Shown: positions 22,320 to 32,120, counted from the stretch's first letter. The stretch is DNA of 64,000 nt from Burkholderia singularis (GCF_900176645.1 NZ_FXAN01000004.1:79095-143094); one strand, 5' to 3'. The notes: generated from the letters alone by a model not told the origin. A program made the numbers and translations.

Positions 22320-22895
22320 TTACCCGCTTATCGCCGCATAGACGCGCGTGTTACGCAACGTGCCGTCCGGATCGGCGCGCTCATTGCGCAGCACGCCTTC
22401 GAGCGTCAAGCCCGCGCGTTCGCATACACGCGCGCTTTTGAGATTGAGGTCATCGACAAACGCCGACACGCGGCGCATTCCCAGCCGCGCAAAGGCGAAC
22501 TGTACGAGTGCGGCCACTGCCTCGCTGATATAGCCGTGCCCTTGATGACGCGTGTTGCCCCACCAGCCGATCTCGATGCTTGGCACGCTCCAATTCGGCT
22601 GATGTAGTCCGCAGCATCCCGCGAGCATTTCCGTGTCGCGCAGCAGGATGAGGAAACGAAAATCGCGTCTGGCGATGAAGTTCGCGAAACCCTCCCGGCA
22701 ATAGATTTCCGAACGTTCGAGCGACGGTTCCTCGAGTGCCCAAGGCAACGAGGCCGGAAACTGCCGCAGCGCGTTGAGCGAGTCGCATAGCGCTTCGTTG
22801 ATCTTGGGGCCGTCGCCTGGCTTGACGCAGCGAAGAATCAGCCGTTCAGTGTCGAGCCGGTCTTCGAGATCGATAAGAAGAGGCTGCATGGTCAT
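22320..22895 (-). CDS. GNAT-family N-acetyltransferase (RimJ/RimL-like)
   Basis: The product is 191 aa. The fold is that of RimJ/RimL-type acetyltransferases: TERLILRCVKPGDG at the start, IEIGWWGNTRHQGHGYISEAV (acetyl-CoA-binding R/QxxGxG), and NLKSARVCERAGLTLEGVLR near the end. The substrate is unknown, since family members act on ribosomal protein N-termini or small amines. The ATG at 22895 is chosen because AGGA lies five bases upstream; an ATG at 22889 is possible. Single gene, convergent with kup. Confidence 0.88.
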   Translation of the reverse strand: MTMQPLLIDLEDRLDTERLILRCVKPGDGPKINEALCDSLNALRQFPASLPWALEEPSLERSEIYCREGFANFIARRDFRFLILLRDTEMLAGCCGLHQPNWSVPSIEIGWWGNTRHQGHGYISEAVAALVQFAFARLGMRRVSAFVDDLNLKSARVCERAGLTLEGVLRNERADPDGTLRNTRVYAAISG

Positions 22896-23175
22896 TGGAT
22901 CCTGAGCGATGAGTGTGCGTTGTCAAACAGCGCAAGCCGCGGGTTTTAATGCATGATAATCGCTGTGCTATGCTCGATGGCGATATCCGATAACGGCTGA
23001 ATCGCCCGATTCGTATCGTGGCGACAATTTTCGTGTCATCTGATTCCGAATAAGCGCGTGTTGGTATATTGGTATGGTTTCGCGTCACGCATTCGGTGAT
23101 TAACGATTAAAAATAAAATATCAATAATAAATCGGTTTTTCTGTCATCAGGGTTGATCACCTCGAGAGGTTTCTC
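22896..23175. other. AT-rich divergent leader
   Basis: 280 bases between a minus-strand acetyltransferase gene and the plus-strand CoA transferase. The stretch 23080-23150 is strikingly AT-rich (runs such as AATAAAATATCAATAATAAAT), unlike its GC-rich surroundings. It probably holds the promoters of both genes; no specific operator was identified. Confidence 0.5.
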
Positions 23176-24345
23176 ATGCATCAAAATGCGTTGAAATCCC
23201 TGCTTGCCGACGTAAAAATCGTGGATCTTTCCCGCGTGCTGGCCGGCCCTTTTGCTACCATGACCCTGGCGAACCTGGGCGCGCGCGTGATAAAAGTCGA
23301 GATGCCGGTGGTCGGCGACGACGCGCGCGCTTTCGGTCCGTTCGCCAATGGAAAATCATTATATTTCTCGGCTATTAATTGCAACAAAGAAAGCATCGCC
23401 CTCAATTTGAAACGCGGCGAAGACCGTTCGATATTCGAAAAATTAGTCTCGAAAGCGGATGTGCTGGTCGAAAATTATCGGCCCGGCACGATGGAGAAGC
23501 TCGGTTATGGATGGGACATGCTGCACGACCGATTTCCTCAGCTCATCTACGGCGCGGTATCCGGATTCGGCGATACGGGGCCGCGCTCCAGTCTCGCCGC
23601 GTATGACATGGTCGTGCAGGGAATGGGCGGCATCATGAGCGTGACGGGGCATCCGGGCGGCGCGCCCGCACGCGTCGGCGTGTCGATCGGCGATATCACG
23701 GCTGGGTTGTATTTGGCGCTGGGCATCAATGCCGCGCTGTATCGGCGCTCGTTGGCCGGGGTGGGATGCAAGCTCGATATCGCGATGCTCGATTGCCAGG
23801 CGGCGATCATGGAGGACGCCGTGACCGTGTATGCAAAGACCGGTGAGGCTCCCGGCCCGTTGGGCACTCGGCATCCGACGGTGGCGCCGTTTCAGGCCTA
23901 TGCCGCCGCCGACGGCAATATCATCATCGCCGCGGGCAACGATCATCTGTTCTCGCTTGCCACCGACGTGCTCGGGCGGCCTGAGCTTGCGCGCGATCCC
24001 CGTTTCGCCACCAATGAACTGCGTCATCGGAACGTGGATGCATTGCAGGCGGAGATCGAAAGCGTGTCGGTGACCCGCTGCGTGTCGTATTGGCTGGATG
24101 CGTTGACCGCGAAAGGCGTACCATGCGCGCCGATCAACGATATCGCGCACATGATGGCCGAGCCGCAGATTGTCGCGCGCAATATGATCGTGCGCGTGGC
24201 CGATCCGGTTGCGGGGGAACTGAGCGTCGCGGGCAATCCTGTCAAGGTCATGGGCATGCCGGAGCCGCGAACGATGCGTCCGGCGCCGGAACTCGACGCC
24301 GACCGTGCGGCGATCGTCGCCGAATTTGTCGGGAGCGGGCGATGA
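23176..24345 (+). CDS. CaiB/BaiF (family III) CoA transferase
   Basis: The product is 389 aa. Family III enzymes move CoA between carboxylic acids through an aspartyl-CoA thioester. The start VKIVDLSRVLAGPFATMTLANLGARVIKVE is the canonical N-terminal block. The catalytic Asp is most likely D173 in GVSIGDITAG, aligned from memory with the GDSNSG region of formyl-CoA transferase. VLVENYRPG and GFGDTGP are also present. GAGAGG lies ahead of the ATG. The stop overlaps the next start by four bases, so a shared pathway with methylmalonyl-CoA decarboxylase is likely. The acid substrate is not known. Confidence 0.92.
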   Translation: MHQNALKSLLADVKIVDLSRVLAGPFATMTLANLGARVIKVEMPVVGDDARAFGPFANGKSLYFSAINCNKESIALNLKRGEDRSIFEKLVSKADVLVENYRPGTMEKLGYGWDMLHDRFPQLIYGAVSGFGDTGPRSSLAAYDMVVQGMGGIMSVTGHPGGAPARVGVSIGDITAGLYLALGINAALYRRSLAGVGCKLDIAMLDCQAAIMEDAVTVYAKTGEAPGPLGTRHPTVAPFQAYAAADGNIIIAAGNDHLFSLATDVLGRPELARDPRFATNELRHRNVDALQAEIESVSVTRCVSYWLDALTAKGVPCAPINDIAHMMAEPQIVARNMIVRVADPVAGELSVAGNPVKVMGMPEPRTMRPAPELDADRAAIVAEFVGSGR

Positions 24346-25142
24346 GCGGCGTGGTTGCGGCGGGCGAACTGGTCCGCTCGGATGTGCGTGACGGCGTTGG
24401 CGTGATCACGCTCGATCATCCGGCCAAGCGCAATGCGTTGAGCGCGCAGTTGCTCGGCGCATTGATGAGTGCGCTGGACGGCGTCGTCGAGCGGGGTGCG
24501 CGCGTGGTGATTCTGCGCGCGGCGCCCGGGATGAGCGTATGGTCGGCGGGCCACGATATTCGGGAGCTGCCGCAAGGCGGCACGGACCCGCTGGGTTATT
24601 TCGATCCGTTGGAGCGGACGCTGCGGGCGATACGCGCACTGCCGGTGCCGGTGGTGGCGATGGTGCGAGGCTCGGTGTGGGGCGGCGCGTTTGATCTGGT
24701 ATTGAGCTGCGACATGATCGTCGCCGACGAGTCCGCGACATTCGCGATCACGCCGGCCAACATCGGATTGCCTTACAACACGACGGGCTTGCTGCATTTT
24801 CTGGGCCGGTTGCCTTTGAATCTCGTCAGGGAGATGTTTTTCACTGCCGAGCCGTTGGATGCGCAGCGGGCCTTGCAATGGGGGATCGTCAATCGCCTGA
24901 TGCCGAGCGTCGAACTGGAGGCGCGGACGATGGCCCTCGCAACGGGCATGGCATCGAAAGCGCCATTGGCGATTGCGGTGGTGAAGGAGCAATTGCGCGT
25001 GCTGACCGACTATCACGCCGTTCCCGCTCAGGCGTTCGAGAAAATCGAGGCGATGCGGCAGAAGGTTTACGGCAGCGCGGATTATCGCGAAGGCGTGACG
25101 GCATTTCTCGAGAAACGCAGGCCGGCATTCAAGGGTGAGTGA
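24342..25142 (+). CDS. scpB: methylmalonyl-CoA decarboxylase-like crotonase
   Basis: The product is 266 aa of the enoyl-CoA hydratase/isomerase superfamily. It follows E. coli ScpB (YgfG) closely as I remember it: WSAGHDIRELPQGGTDPL (oxyanion-hole segment), GSVWGGAFDLVLSCDMIVA, TPANIGLPYN, and C-terminal SKAPLAIAVVKEQLRVL. ScpB decarboxylates (R)-methylmalonyl-CoA to propionyl-CoA. The ATG at 24342 overlaps the CoA-transferase stop (ATGA). E. coli pairs ScpB with a methylmalonyl-CoA mutase, a kinase-like chaperone and a class I CoA transferase; here only a family III transferase is present. Confidence 0.88.
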   Translation: MSGVVAAGELVRSDVRDGVGVITLDHPAKRNALSAQLLGALMSALDGVVERGARVVILRAAPGMSVWSAGHDIRELPQGGTDPLGYFDPLERTLRAIRALPVPVVAMVRGSVWGGAFDLVLSCDMIVADESATFAITPANIGLPYNTTGLLHFLGRLPLNLVREMFFTAEPLDAQRALQWGIVNRLMPSVELEARTMALATGMASKAPLAIAVVKEQLRVLTDYHAVPAQAFEKIEAMRQKVYGSADYREGVTAFLEKRRPAFKGE

Positions 25143-25228
25143 CGGCGCGTCCGATGCCCGCTTGTCGGCCGCATGGCCTGGTCAGGATGCGTCCAAAGCC
25201 GCTCGGCGCCGGCGCGCGACGCATCAAT

Positions 25229-25265
25229 CGACGCCAGGCGGCCGCTCGGCAGCCGCCTGGCGTCG
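25229..25265. other. strong hairpin between convergent scpB and tex
   Basis: A 14-bp perfect inverted repeat (25229-25242 with 25252-25265, nine-base loop) lies between the stops of two convergent genes. It ends three bases before the tex stop codon. No T run follows on either strand, so it may end transcription weakly or protect 3' ends. Confidence 0.55.
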
Positions 25266-25267
25266 GT

Positions 25268-27610
25268 TCAGCGCGATTGCTTGAGTTTGGCAAACGCCGC
25301 GGCCATTGCGCCCGCCGGCTCCGGCTCGCGCGACGAACGGGCAGGGCGATTGCCGCCACCGCCGCGCATCCCGCCGCGCTCGGTGCTGCCGCCGCGTCCG
25401 CCTGCGGCGGCATTCGGCGCGAAGTCGTCGTCCAGACGCATGGTCAGCGAAATCCGCTGACGCTTCACGTCGACGTCGAGCACCTTCACCTTGACCACCT
25501 GGCCGGCTTTCACGACCTCGTGCGGGTCCTTGACGAATTTCGTCGACATTGCCGACACGTGCACGAGCCCGTCCTGATGGACGCCGATGTCGACAAACGC
25601 GCCGAATGCCGCGACGTTCGTCACGACGGCCTCGAGCACCATGCCGGGCGCGAGGTCCGACACTTTCTCCACGCCTTCGCGGAACGTCGCGGTCTTGAAT
25701 TCGGGGCGCGGGTCGCGGCCCGGTTTTTCAAGCTCGCCGAGGATATCGCGCACCGTCGGCAACCCGAAGCGCTCGTCGACGAATTCGGTGGGCGACAGCC
25801 CGGCTAGCGCGTCGCGGTTGCCGAGCACGTCGTCGATCCGTTTGCTGATTTTCGCGAGAATCCGCTCGACGACGGGATATGCCTCGGGGTGCACCGACGA
25901 GCGGTCGAGCGGATTCTCGCCGCCATTGATCCGCAAGAAGCCCGCTGCCTGCTCGAAGGTTTTGTCGCCCAGGCGCGGTACACGGCGCAGATGCTCGCGC
26001 GACGGGAACGGCCCGTTCGCGTCGCGATAATCGACGATGTTGCGCGCAAGCGTCGCGTTGAGCCCGGAGACGCGCGCAAGCAGCGCGGCCGACGCGGTGT
26101 TCGCGTCGACGCCCACGGCGTTGACGCAATCCTCGACGACCGCGTCGAGCGAACGCGCAAGCTCGCGCTGATTGACGTCATGCTGATACTGGCCCACGCC
26201 GATCGCCTTCGGCTCGATCTTCACGAGTTCGGCGAGCGGGTCCTGCAGCCGGCGTGCGATCGACACCGCGCCGCGCAACGACACGTCCAGATCCGGGAAT
26301 TCCTTGGCGGCAAGCTCGGAGGCCGAATAGACGGACGCGCCTGCTTCGGACACGACGATCTTCTGCAGCCGGAGTTCCGGATGCTTTGCGATCAATTCGC
26401 CCGCGAGCTTATCGGTTTCGCGCGACGCGGTGCCGTTGCCGATGCTGATCAGCTCGGCCTGCGTTTCGCGCGCGATGCGCGCGAGCTTGGCAAGGGAGCC
26501 GTCCCAGTCACGGCGCGGTTCGTGCGGATAAATCGTGTCGGTGGCGAGCAGCTTGCCGGTGCGATCGACGACGGCGACTTTCACGCCGGTGCGCAAGCCC
26601 GGATCGAGACCGATCACGGCCTTCGGGCCGGCGGGCGCGGCGAGCAGCAAATCCTTCAGATTGCGCGCGAATACGCGGATCGCTTCATGCTCGGCCGTCT
26701 CGCGCAGCTGCGTGAGCAATTCGGTTTCGAGGTGCGGCTGCACCTTCACGCGCCAGCACCAGCGGCACACGTCGGCGAGCCATTTGTCGGCCGGCCGGCC
26801 TTGATTGGCGATGCCGAAATGGCGGGCGATCATCGCTTCGCCTGGATGCGGCACCTGCGCGTCGAGTTCCTCGCCCAGGCCGAGCTTCACGCTCAGCACG
26901 CCCGCGTTGCGGCCGCGAAAGAGCGCGAGCGCGCGGTGCGACGGCACCGTTTTGAGCGTCTCGGCATAGTCGTAGTAATCGCGGAATTTTTCGCCCTCGT
27001 CGCCTTGCTTGCCGTCGACGACCGCCGACGACACCACGCCGCGCTCGAACAAATAGTCGCGCAGCTTGCCGAGCAGTTCGGCCGTCTCGCCGAATTGTTC
27101 GGACAGGATGTCGCGCGCGCCGTCGAGCGCGGCTTTCACGTCGGCGACGCCCTTGTCCGCGCTCACGTAGGCGGCGGCTTGCGTTTGCGGGTCGAGAAGC
27201 GGATTCGCGAGCAGCGCGTGCGCGAGCGGCTCGAGCCCGGCTTCGCGGGCGATCTGAGCGCGCGTGCGACGCTTCGGCTTATACGGCAGGTACAGATCCT
27301 CGAGCGTTTGCTTGCTGTCGGCCGCTTCGATCGCCGCGCGCAATTCGTCCGTCAGCTTGCCTTGCTCGTCGATGCTCGCGACGATCGTCGCGCGGCGTTC
27401 TTCCAGTTCGCGCAGATACAGCAGGCGCTCTTCGAGTTGGCGCAATTGCGTGTCGTCGAGATTGCCCGTGACTTCCTTGCGGTAGCGGGCGATAAACGGA
27501 ACGGTGGAGCCTTCGTCGAGGAGTTGCACGGCCGCGGCGACCTGCCGGGGCTGGACCGCCAATTCGTCGGCGATGCGCTGTACGATCTTGAGTGCTACGG
27601 TTTCCGTCAT
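25268..27610 (-). CDS. tex: Tex-family S1 RNA-binding transcription accessory protein
   Basis: The product is 780 aa. It has the Tex architecture: N-terminal helical region ([17 protein letters not shown]), YqgF-like RNase H fold ([18 protein letters not shown]), helix-hairpin-helix pair ([34 protein letters not shown]) and a C-terminal S1 domain at about 655-725 ([23 protein letters not shown]). A Gly/Arg-rich tail (about 735-780, [17 protein letters not shown]) ends it. Tex affects transcription and toxin expression in other species. The start [10 protein letters not shown] at 27610 is the usual N-terminus; the frame open to 27934 has no coding character. Confidence 0.95.
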   Translation of the reverse strand: MTETVALKIVQRIADELAVQPRQVAAAVQLLDEGSTVPFIARYRKEVTGNLDDTQLRQLEERLLYLRELEERRATIVASIDEQGKLTDELRAAIEAADSKQTLEDLYLPYKPKRRTRAQIAREAGLEPLAHALLANPLLDPQTQAAAYVSADKGVADVKAALDGARDILSEQFGETAELLGKLRDYLFERGVVSSAVVDGKQGDEGEKFRDYYDYAETLKTVPSHRALALFRGRNAGVLSVKLGLGEELDAQVPHPGEAMIARHFGIANQGRPADKWLADVCRWCWRVKVQPHLETELLTQLRETAEHEAIRVFARNLKDLLLAAPAGPKAVIGLDPGLRTGVKVAVVDRTGKLLATDTIYPHEPRRDWDGSLAKLARIARETQAELISIGNGTASRETDKLAGELIAKHPELRLQKIVVSEAGASVYSASELAAKEFPDLDVSLRGAVSIARRLQDPLAELVKIEPKAIGVGQYQHDVNQRELARSLDAVVEDCVNAVGVDANTASAALLARVSGLNATLARNIVDYRDANGPFPSREHLRRVPRLGDKTFEQAAGFLRINGGENPLDRSSVHPEAYPVVERILAKISKRIDDVLGNRDALAGLSPTEFVDERFGLPTVRDILGELEKPGRDPRPEFKTATFREGVEKVSDLAPGMVLEAVVTNVAAFGAFVDIGVHQDGLVHVSAMSTKFVKDPHEVVKAGQVVKVKVLDVDVKRQRISLTMRLDDDFAPNAAAGGRGGSTERGGMRGGGGNRPARSSREPEPAGAMAAAFAKLKQSR

Positions 27611-27749
27611 GTCGTGATATGCGTCTGCTGCGTGCTGAAATCGCCCGTGCCGGCCGGCTGGCCCTCGCACCGGGCTGGCGGGTGAATGGAGCGGGGCATT
27701 TTGCCATAAATGCGAAAGCACCCGACTTCGGGGTGCTAGAATTTGGCCC

Positions 27750-28499
27750 ATGATCCGCAGCTTTCCTACGACGTTGCCTACCTTCCGATTTTCCGTTGTC
27801 ACGTTCGCCACGCCCGCCGTGGCGCTTGCATCGGCGTTGTGCTGCGCCGGCGCGCTCGCGCAGGCGCTTGCGCCGGCGGCTTCGACGCCTGATGCCGCCG
27901 CCTCCGATGTGACCACGTTCGCCGCGCAAGCCAATTTCGACGCACGTCAAAAAGTGCTCGATCAACGCACGGCGGAAAACGACTATCGTTATGCGGTAGC
28001 CCAGCACAATTGCTACAGCAAGTTTTTCGTCAACCATTGCCTGGACGGCGCGCGGGAAACGATGCGCGCGGAGCGTGCGAGCATCAACCAGGAGCAACAG
28101 GCGCTCAATGACGAACAACGGGCAGTGCGCGCGCAGGAGCGCGATCGTCAGATCGCGCTGAAAGACGCGCAGCGGCAGGCGCAGGCGCCGCAGCGTGCGG
28201 CCAGCGACGCGGCGAATGCCGCCGCATACGAAAGCAAGCAGCAGCAAAATGCGCTCAAGCGTGCCGAGCGCGACGCTCAGGCGCCGCAGCGCGCAGCGAG
28301 CCAGAAGGCGTATGACGATAAGCAGGCCGCGTTTCAGCGCAAGCTAGACGAAGCGCACGCGAAGGCCGCACAGGATGCGCAGCAGCGTGCGCAGAACGCG
28401 CAGCGCTACGAGGAAAAGCAGCGTAATGCGGCGCAGCACAAAGCCGAGGTGGACGAGCGTCAGCGGCGGGCTGCCGAGAAGGCGCAGCAAAAGCAGTAG
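27750..28499 (+). CDS. exported coiled-coil protein of unknown function
   Basis: The product is 249 aa. The N-terminus has a long signal-like hydrophobic stretch ([24 protein letters not shown]), so it is probably periplasmic. Residues about 60-249 are Gln/Ala/Lys/Arg/Glu-rich and should form long helices. The motif QAPQRAAS occurs twice, 32 residues apart (DNA copies at 28182 and 28278). Two cysteines occur at about 89 and 97 ([15 protein letters not shown]). No family was recognised. A TAGAAT lies only seven bases before the ATG (27737-27742), so the true start could be downstream. It is divergent from tex. Confidence 0.75.
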   Translation: MIRSFPTTLPTFRFSVVTFATPAVALASALCCAGALAQALAPAASTPDAAASDVTTFAAQANFDARQKVLDQRTAENDYRYAVAQHNCYSKFFVNHCLDGARETMRAERASINQEQQALNDEQRAVRAQERDRQIALKDAQRQAQAPQRAASDAANAAAYESKQQQNALKRAERDAQAPQRAASQKAYDDKQAAFQRKLDEAHAKAAQDAQQRAQNAQRYEEKQRNAAQHKAEVDERQRRAAEKAQQKQ

Positions 28500-28612
28500 C
28501 CGCAATAAATAAGAGAGCGTCGGCGAGCAGTACGTTGGGTGGGGCGATTTGCAAGGCAATCTCGGGCACGCGGGCCGTTCGGCCGGTATGCCAGTTTAGT
28601 GAGGAGGCGAGT

Positions 28613-28828
28613 ATGCAAACCCGTTTGGCGGATACGCAACAGGAGCTGTACAACCGGCTGGTATCTCTGCAAGAGCTGCATAAACAGCTTGCTCGCGAGA
28701 TCGAGCAGAAGGAAGGCCGCTCGGACATCGACGATCTGACGCTGCACCGGCTGAAGAAGGAAAAGCTGCTGGCCAAAGACAAGATCATTATGCTGCAGTC
28801 GCAGCTCGAACCGGATAAGCGCGCTTAG
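28613..28828 (+). CDS. YdcH/DUF465 small helical protein
   Basis: The product is 71 aa. It is almost all charged helix: LYNRLVSLQELHKQLAREIEQ, then DDLTLHRLKKEKLLAKDKI. The LxxEHxxLdxxI...l..LKkeKLxLKDxI pattern is that of DUF465/YdcH proteins, which form helical hairpins. Function is unknown. GAGGAGG at ideal distance from the ATG at 28613 supports the short start over the longer frame. It lies before the helicase gene in the same direction. Confidence 0.85.
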   Translation: MQTRLADTQQELYNRLVSLQELHKQLAREIEQKEGRSDIDDLTLHRLKKEKLLAKDKIIMLQSQLEPDKRA

Positions 28829-28893
28829 CGCGGCCTGGCAAGCGCCGGCGCCGCGGCAAGCGCCGGAGCCGGGATACCTGGGAACCGCTTGCC

Positions 28894-31101
28894 TTGAATT
28901 CACCGCTTGATGCCCATTCTGATGCGCGGCGCGACGCTTCGTCCGCCGCGGGCCCGCGTGCGCCCGAGGCCGGCGCGTACACGCCCAGCGTGAAGCGTGC
29001 CAACGAACTCGACGCCATTTTCGGCGCGAGCGGCCTGCTTGCGCGGGCGCTCGACGGCTATCGCCCGCGCGCGTCGCAAATCGAGATGGCGCGTGCTGTC
29101 GCGGCAGCAATGGAGGCGTCGGGCAAACTGATGCCCGAACCGGAGATTTTCGACACGCGCAAGCGCCCGGCGCGGCGTTTGCAAGACGGCGCAAGCGCGA
29201 CCGACGCGGCTACCGCGAGTGCCGACGAAACCGCCGCGAGCGCCGACAACACGCTGATCGTCGAAGCGGGCACCGGTACCGGCAAGACCTATGCTTACCT
29301 TGTGCCGGCGATGCTGTGGGGCGGCAAGGTAATCGTGTCGACGGGCACCAAGCACTTACAGGACCAGCTTTTTCTACGCGACATTCCGACCGTGCGCGAT
29401 GCGCTCGCGGTGCCCGTGACGGTTGCGATGCTCAAGGGGCGCGCGAACTACCTGTGCCATTACTATCTGCAGCGCACCGCAGACAACGGCCGGCTGCCGT
29501 CGCGGCAGGACACCGCGCATCTGCAGGAAATCGTCCGTTTCGCGAAGATCACGAAAAGCGGCGACAAGGCCGAGCTTGCGAGCGTGCCGGAAACATCGCC
29601 CGTATGGCCGATGGTGACGTCGACGCGCGACAACTGCCTGGGCCAGGAATGCCCGCATTACAAGGAATGTTTCGTGATGCAGGCGCGCCGCGACGCGCAG
29701 CAGGCGGACATCGTCGTGGTCAATCACCACTTGTTCTTCGCGGACATCATGCTGCGCGATACCGGCATGGCCGAACTGCTGCCGAGCGCGAACACGATTA
29801 TCTTCGACGAAGCGCACCAGCTTCCGGAAACCGCGACGCTGTTCTTCGGCGAGACGCTGTCGACGACGCAGTTGCTCGAGCTTGCGCGCGATTGCGTCGC
29901 CGAGGGGCTGGGGCACGCGCGCGACGCGGTCGAGTGGGTGAAGCTCGGCGGTGCGCTCGAACGCGCCGCGCGCGACGTGCGCCTTGCGTTTGGCGACGGC
30001 GGCACGCTGCGCGTGTCGCTCGCGCAACTCGACGACGATCACCCGCTGTTCGGCGCGCTCGATGCGCTCGACGCGGCGCTTGACGCGCTGTCGAGTGCGC
30101 TCGCGGCGCAGGCCGAGCGTGCTGAATCGATTGGCGCGTGCCATCGCCGGGCGCGCGAGCTGCAGGATCTGCTGGCGGGTTGGGTCGCGCCGCAGGCCGA
30201 GCCGCCGGTGCCGGACGAGGCGGGCGGCAACGAAAAGGTACGTTGGATCGAGGTGTTTTCGAACACGGTTCAACTGCACGAAACGCCATTGTCGGTCGCG
30301 CCGATTTTCGCGAAACAACGTGCGGGCGTGCCGCGTGCGTGGATCTTCACGTCGGCGACGCTGTCGGTGCGCGGCGACTTCACGCACTATGCGGCGCAGA
30401 TGGGGCTCGACGCGCGCCGCTCGATGACGCTGCCAAGTCCGTTCGACTATCCGGCGCAGGGGCTTTTATATGTGCCGCGGAATTTGCCGCAGCCGTCGTC
30501 GCCCGCGTTCACCGATGCGGTATTCGACGCCTCATTGCCGGCGATCGAGGCTTCGGGCGGCGGCGTGTTCGTGCTGTGCACGACGCTGCGCGCGGTCGAC
30601 CGGATCGCGGCGAAGTTGCGCGAGACGATCGACGCGCACGGCTGGCGCACACCGCTGCTCGTGCAGGGCGACGCGAGCCGTACCGAGCTGCTCGATCGCT
30701 TCCGTGCGTATGGCAATGCGATCCTGGTCGGCAGCCAGAGTTTCTGGGAAGGCGTCGATGTGCGTGGCGACGCGCTGTCGCTCGTGGTGATCGACAAGCT
30801 GCCGTTCGCGCCGCCCGACGATCCGGTGCTCGCCGCGCGGCTCGATGCGCTCGCGAAGAAGGGGTTGAGCCCGTTCGCCGTTCATCAATTGCCGCAGGCC
30901 GTGATTACGCTGAAGCAGGGTGCGGGGCGGCTGATTCGCGCGGAGACGGATCGCGGCGTGCTGATGATCTGCGACACGCGCCTCGTCGACAAGCCATATG
31001 GCCGGCGCATCTGGCAAAGCCTGCCGCCGTTCAAGCGCACGCGCGAAATCGACGTCGTGCGGGAATTTTTCGCCGAGCGGCGCGAGGCCGAACAAGCGTA
31101 G
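28894..31101 (+). CDS. yoaA: DinG/YoaA-family ATP-dependent DNA helicase
   Basis: The product is 735 aa. It is an XPD/DinG-type superfamily 2 helicase. Walker A is EAGTGTGKTYAYL and the DEAH box is IIFDEAHQLPE. Iron-sulfur cysteines appear in ANYLCHYYLQ and DNCLGQECPHYKECF. Helicase C-terminal motifs are VLCTTLRAVDR, SFWEGVDVRG and QGAGRLIR. No exonuclease domain precedes it, matching YoaA/DinG of proteobacteria, which act in replication-fork repair. A TTG at 28894 is the likely start, since no ATG lies before the conserved block near residue 40. Extra Ala/Asp-rich residues (about 95-120) lie just before Walker A. Confidence 0.88.
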   Translation: MNSPLDAHSDARRDASSAAGPRAPEAGAYTPSVKRANELDAIFGASGLLARALDGYRPRASQIEMARAVAAAMEASGKLMPEPEIFDTRKRPARRLQDGASATDAATASADETAASADNTLIVEAGTGTGKTYAYLVPAMLWGGKVIVSTGTKHLQDQLFLRDIPTVRDALAVPVTVAMLKGRANYLCHYYLQRTADNGRLPSRQDTAHLQEIVRFAKITKSGDKAELASVPETSPVWPMVTSTRDNCLGQECPHYKECFVMQARRDAQQADIVVVNHHLFFADIMLRDTGMAELLPSANTIIFDEAHQLPETATLFFGETLSTTQLLELARDCVAEGLGHARDAVEWVKLGGALERAARDVRLAFGDGGTLRVSLAQLDDDHPLFGALDALDAALDALSSALAAQAERAESIGACHRRARELQDLLAGWVAPQAEPPVPDEAGGNEKVRWIEVFSNTVQLHETPLSVAPIFAKQRAGVPRAWIFTSATLSVRGDFTHYAAQMGLDARRSMTLPSPFDYPAQGLLYVPRNLPQPSSPAFTDAVFDASLPAIEASGGGVFVLCTTLRAVDRIAAKLRETIDAHGWRTPLLVQGDASRTELLDRFRAYGNAILVGSQSFWEGVDVRGDALSLVVIDKLPFAPPDDPVLAARLDALAKKGLSPFAVHQLPQAVITLKQGAGRLIRAETDRGVLMICDTRLVDKPYGRRIWQSLPPFKRTREIDVVREFFAERREAEQA

Positions 31102-31163
31102 ACGTGATGCGCGGCCGCGCGGGCGGCGGTCCGCGAGACTGTCCGCGCGGCTGCTTGCCGCGC

Positions 31164-31203
31164 GCAAAAGAAAACCCGGCGCGCAGGCCGGGTTTTCTTT
31201 TGC
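31164..31203. terminator. bidirectional rho-independent terminator
   Basis: A 17-bp perfect stem (31164-31180 with 31187-31203, six-base loop) has A-rich and T-rich arms (AAAAGAAAA/TTTTCTTTT). It lies between the stops of convergent yoaA and bamD and can serve both. Confidence 0.9.
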
Positions 31204-31245
31204 AGCGCCGTACAGGCGGCTGCTTGTCAGCTCGGGTGTGTCAGC

Positions 31246-32085
31246 TCAGAACTGCCACCACGACTTTTTCTTGCCCGAGCGCGAATGGCCCGTGATGTAC
31301 GGACTGTCCGGGAATGTCGACGCGAGTACGCGCTTCGTGTCGTCGGCGAGCTGGGGCTGATTCAGCTTCGTGTAGGACAGCATCATGATGTGCAGCGCAT
31401 CCTCGATCGCGGGCGCATTCTTGTATTCCTTCAACGCGAGCTGCGCGCGGTTGATCGCCGCGACGTAGGCGCCGCGCCGATAGTAATAATCCGCCGCGTG
31501 CACTTCGTGCGAGGCGAGCGCGTTGACGATGTAGCGCATCCGCGCGGCCGCGTCCGGTGCATACTTGCTCTTCGGGTAGCGGTCGACGACGACCTTGAAC
31601 GCGTCATACGATTCGCGCAGCGCCTGCGGATCGCGCTCGCTCATGTCCTGACCGGAGAAGCGGCCGAACAGGCCCAGATCGTCGTTGAAATGGATCATTC
31701 CCTTCAGATAGTACGCGTATGCGATATCGGGGTGATCCGGATGGAGCTGGATGAAGCGGTCGACAGCCTGGTCGGCTGCGGCCTGCTCGTTGTCCTTCCA
31801 GTTGCAGTATGCGACGTTGATTTGCGCTTGCTGCGCGAAATGGCCGAACGGGTCGCGACCCTGCAACGCCTCGAAGTACTTCGAGCACTTGCCCCAATCG
31901 CCGCCCGTCAATGCATCCTGAGCCTCTGAGTATAATTTGTTGTTCGACCAGGTTACCGTCTCGTCGCTCTTTTGCGGCAGGCCATGGCAGCCCGCGACGA
32001 GCGCGGCGGCGGCCAGCGCAGCCCAGGCGGCCGCGGGTTTCGCGACGCGTTTGGTCGAATGCATCATGGTGAATAGGGCTCGCAT
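31246..32085 (-). CDS. bamD: outer-membrane beta-barrel assembly lipoprotein BamD
   Basis: The product is 279 aa. A lipoprotein signal ends ALVAGC with C33 as the lipidated cysteine. The mature protein has tetratricopeptide repeats: SEAQDALTGGDWGKCSKYFEAL, AYYLKGMIHFNDD, SYDAFKVVVDRYPKSKYA, YYYRRGAYVAAINRAQLAL. SxRDP in MSERDPQALRES is a BamD family mark. BamD is the essential lipoprotein that works with BamA; bamB is 21 kb away here. Three starts are possible (32085, 32067, 32064); AGGACA favours 32085. It is divergent from rluD with only 35 bases between starts. Confidence 0.95.
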   Translation of the reverse strand: MRALFTMMHSTKRVAKPAAAWAALAAAALVAGCHGLPQKSDETVTWSNNKLYSEAQDALTGGDWGKCSKYFEALQGRDPFGHFAQQAQINVAYCNWKDNEQAAADQAVDRFIQLHPDHPDIAYAYYLKGMIHFNDDLGLFGRFSGQDMSERDPQALRESYDAFKVVVDRYPKSKYAPDAAARMRYIVNALASHEVHAADYYYRRGAYVAAINRAQLALKEYKNAPAIEDALHIMMLSYTKLNQPQLADDTKRVLASTFPDSPYITGHSRSGKKKSWWQF

Positions 32086-32120
32086 TGTCCTAGCTTTAAG
32101 TCTCAAATGACCCAGTCTAA

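Noticed and set aside
25889..27685. 598-codon plus-strand frame opposite tex
   Set aside because: tex is intact on the minus strand with all domains; the plus frame has no recognisable motif.
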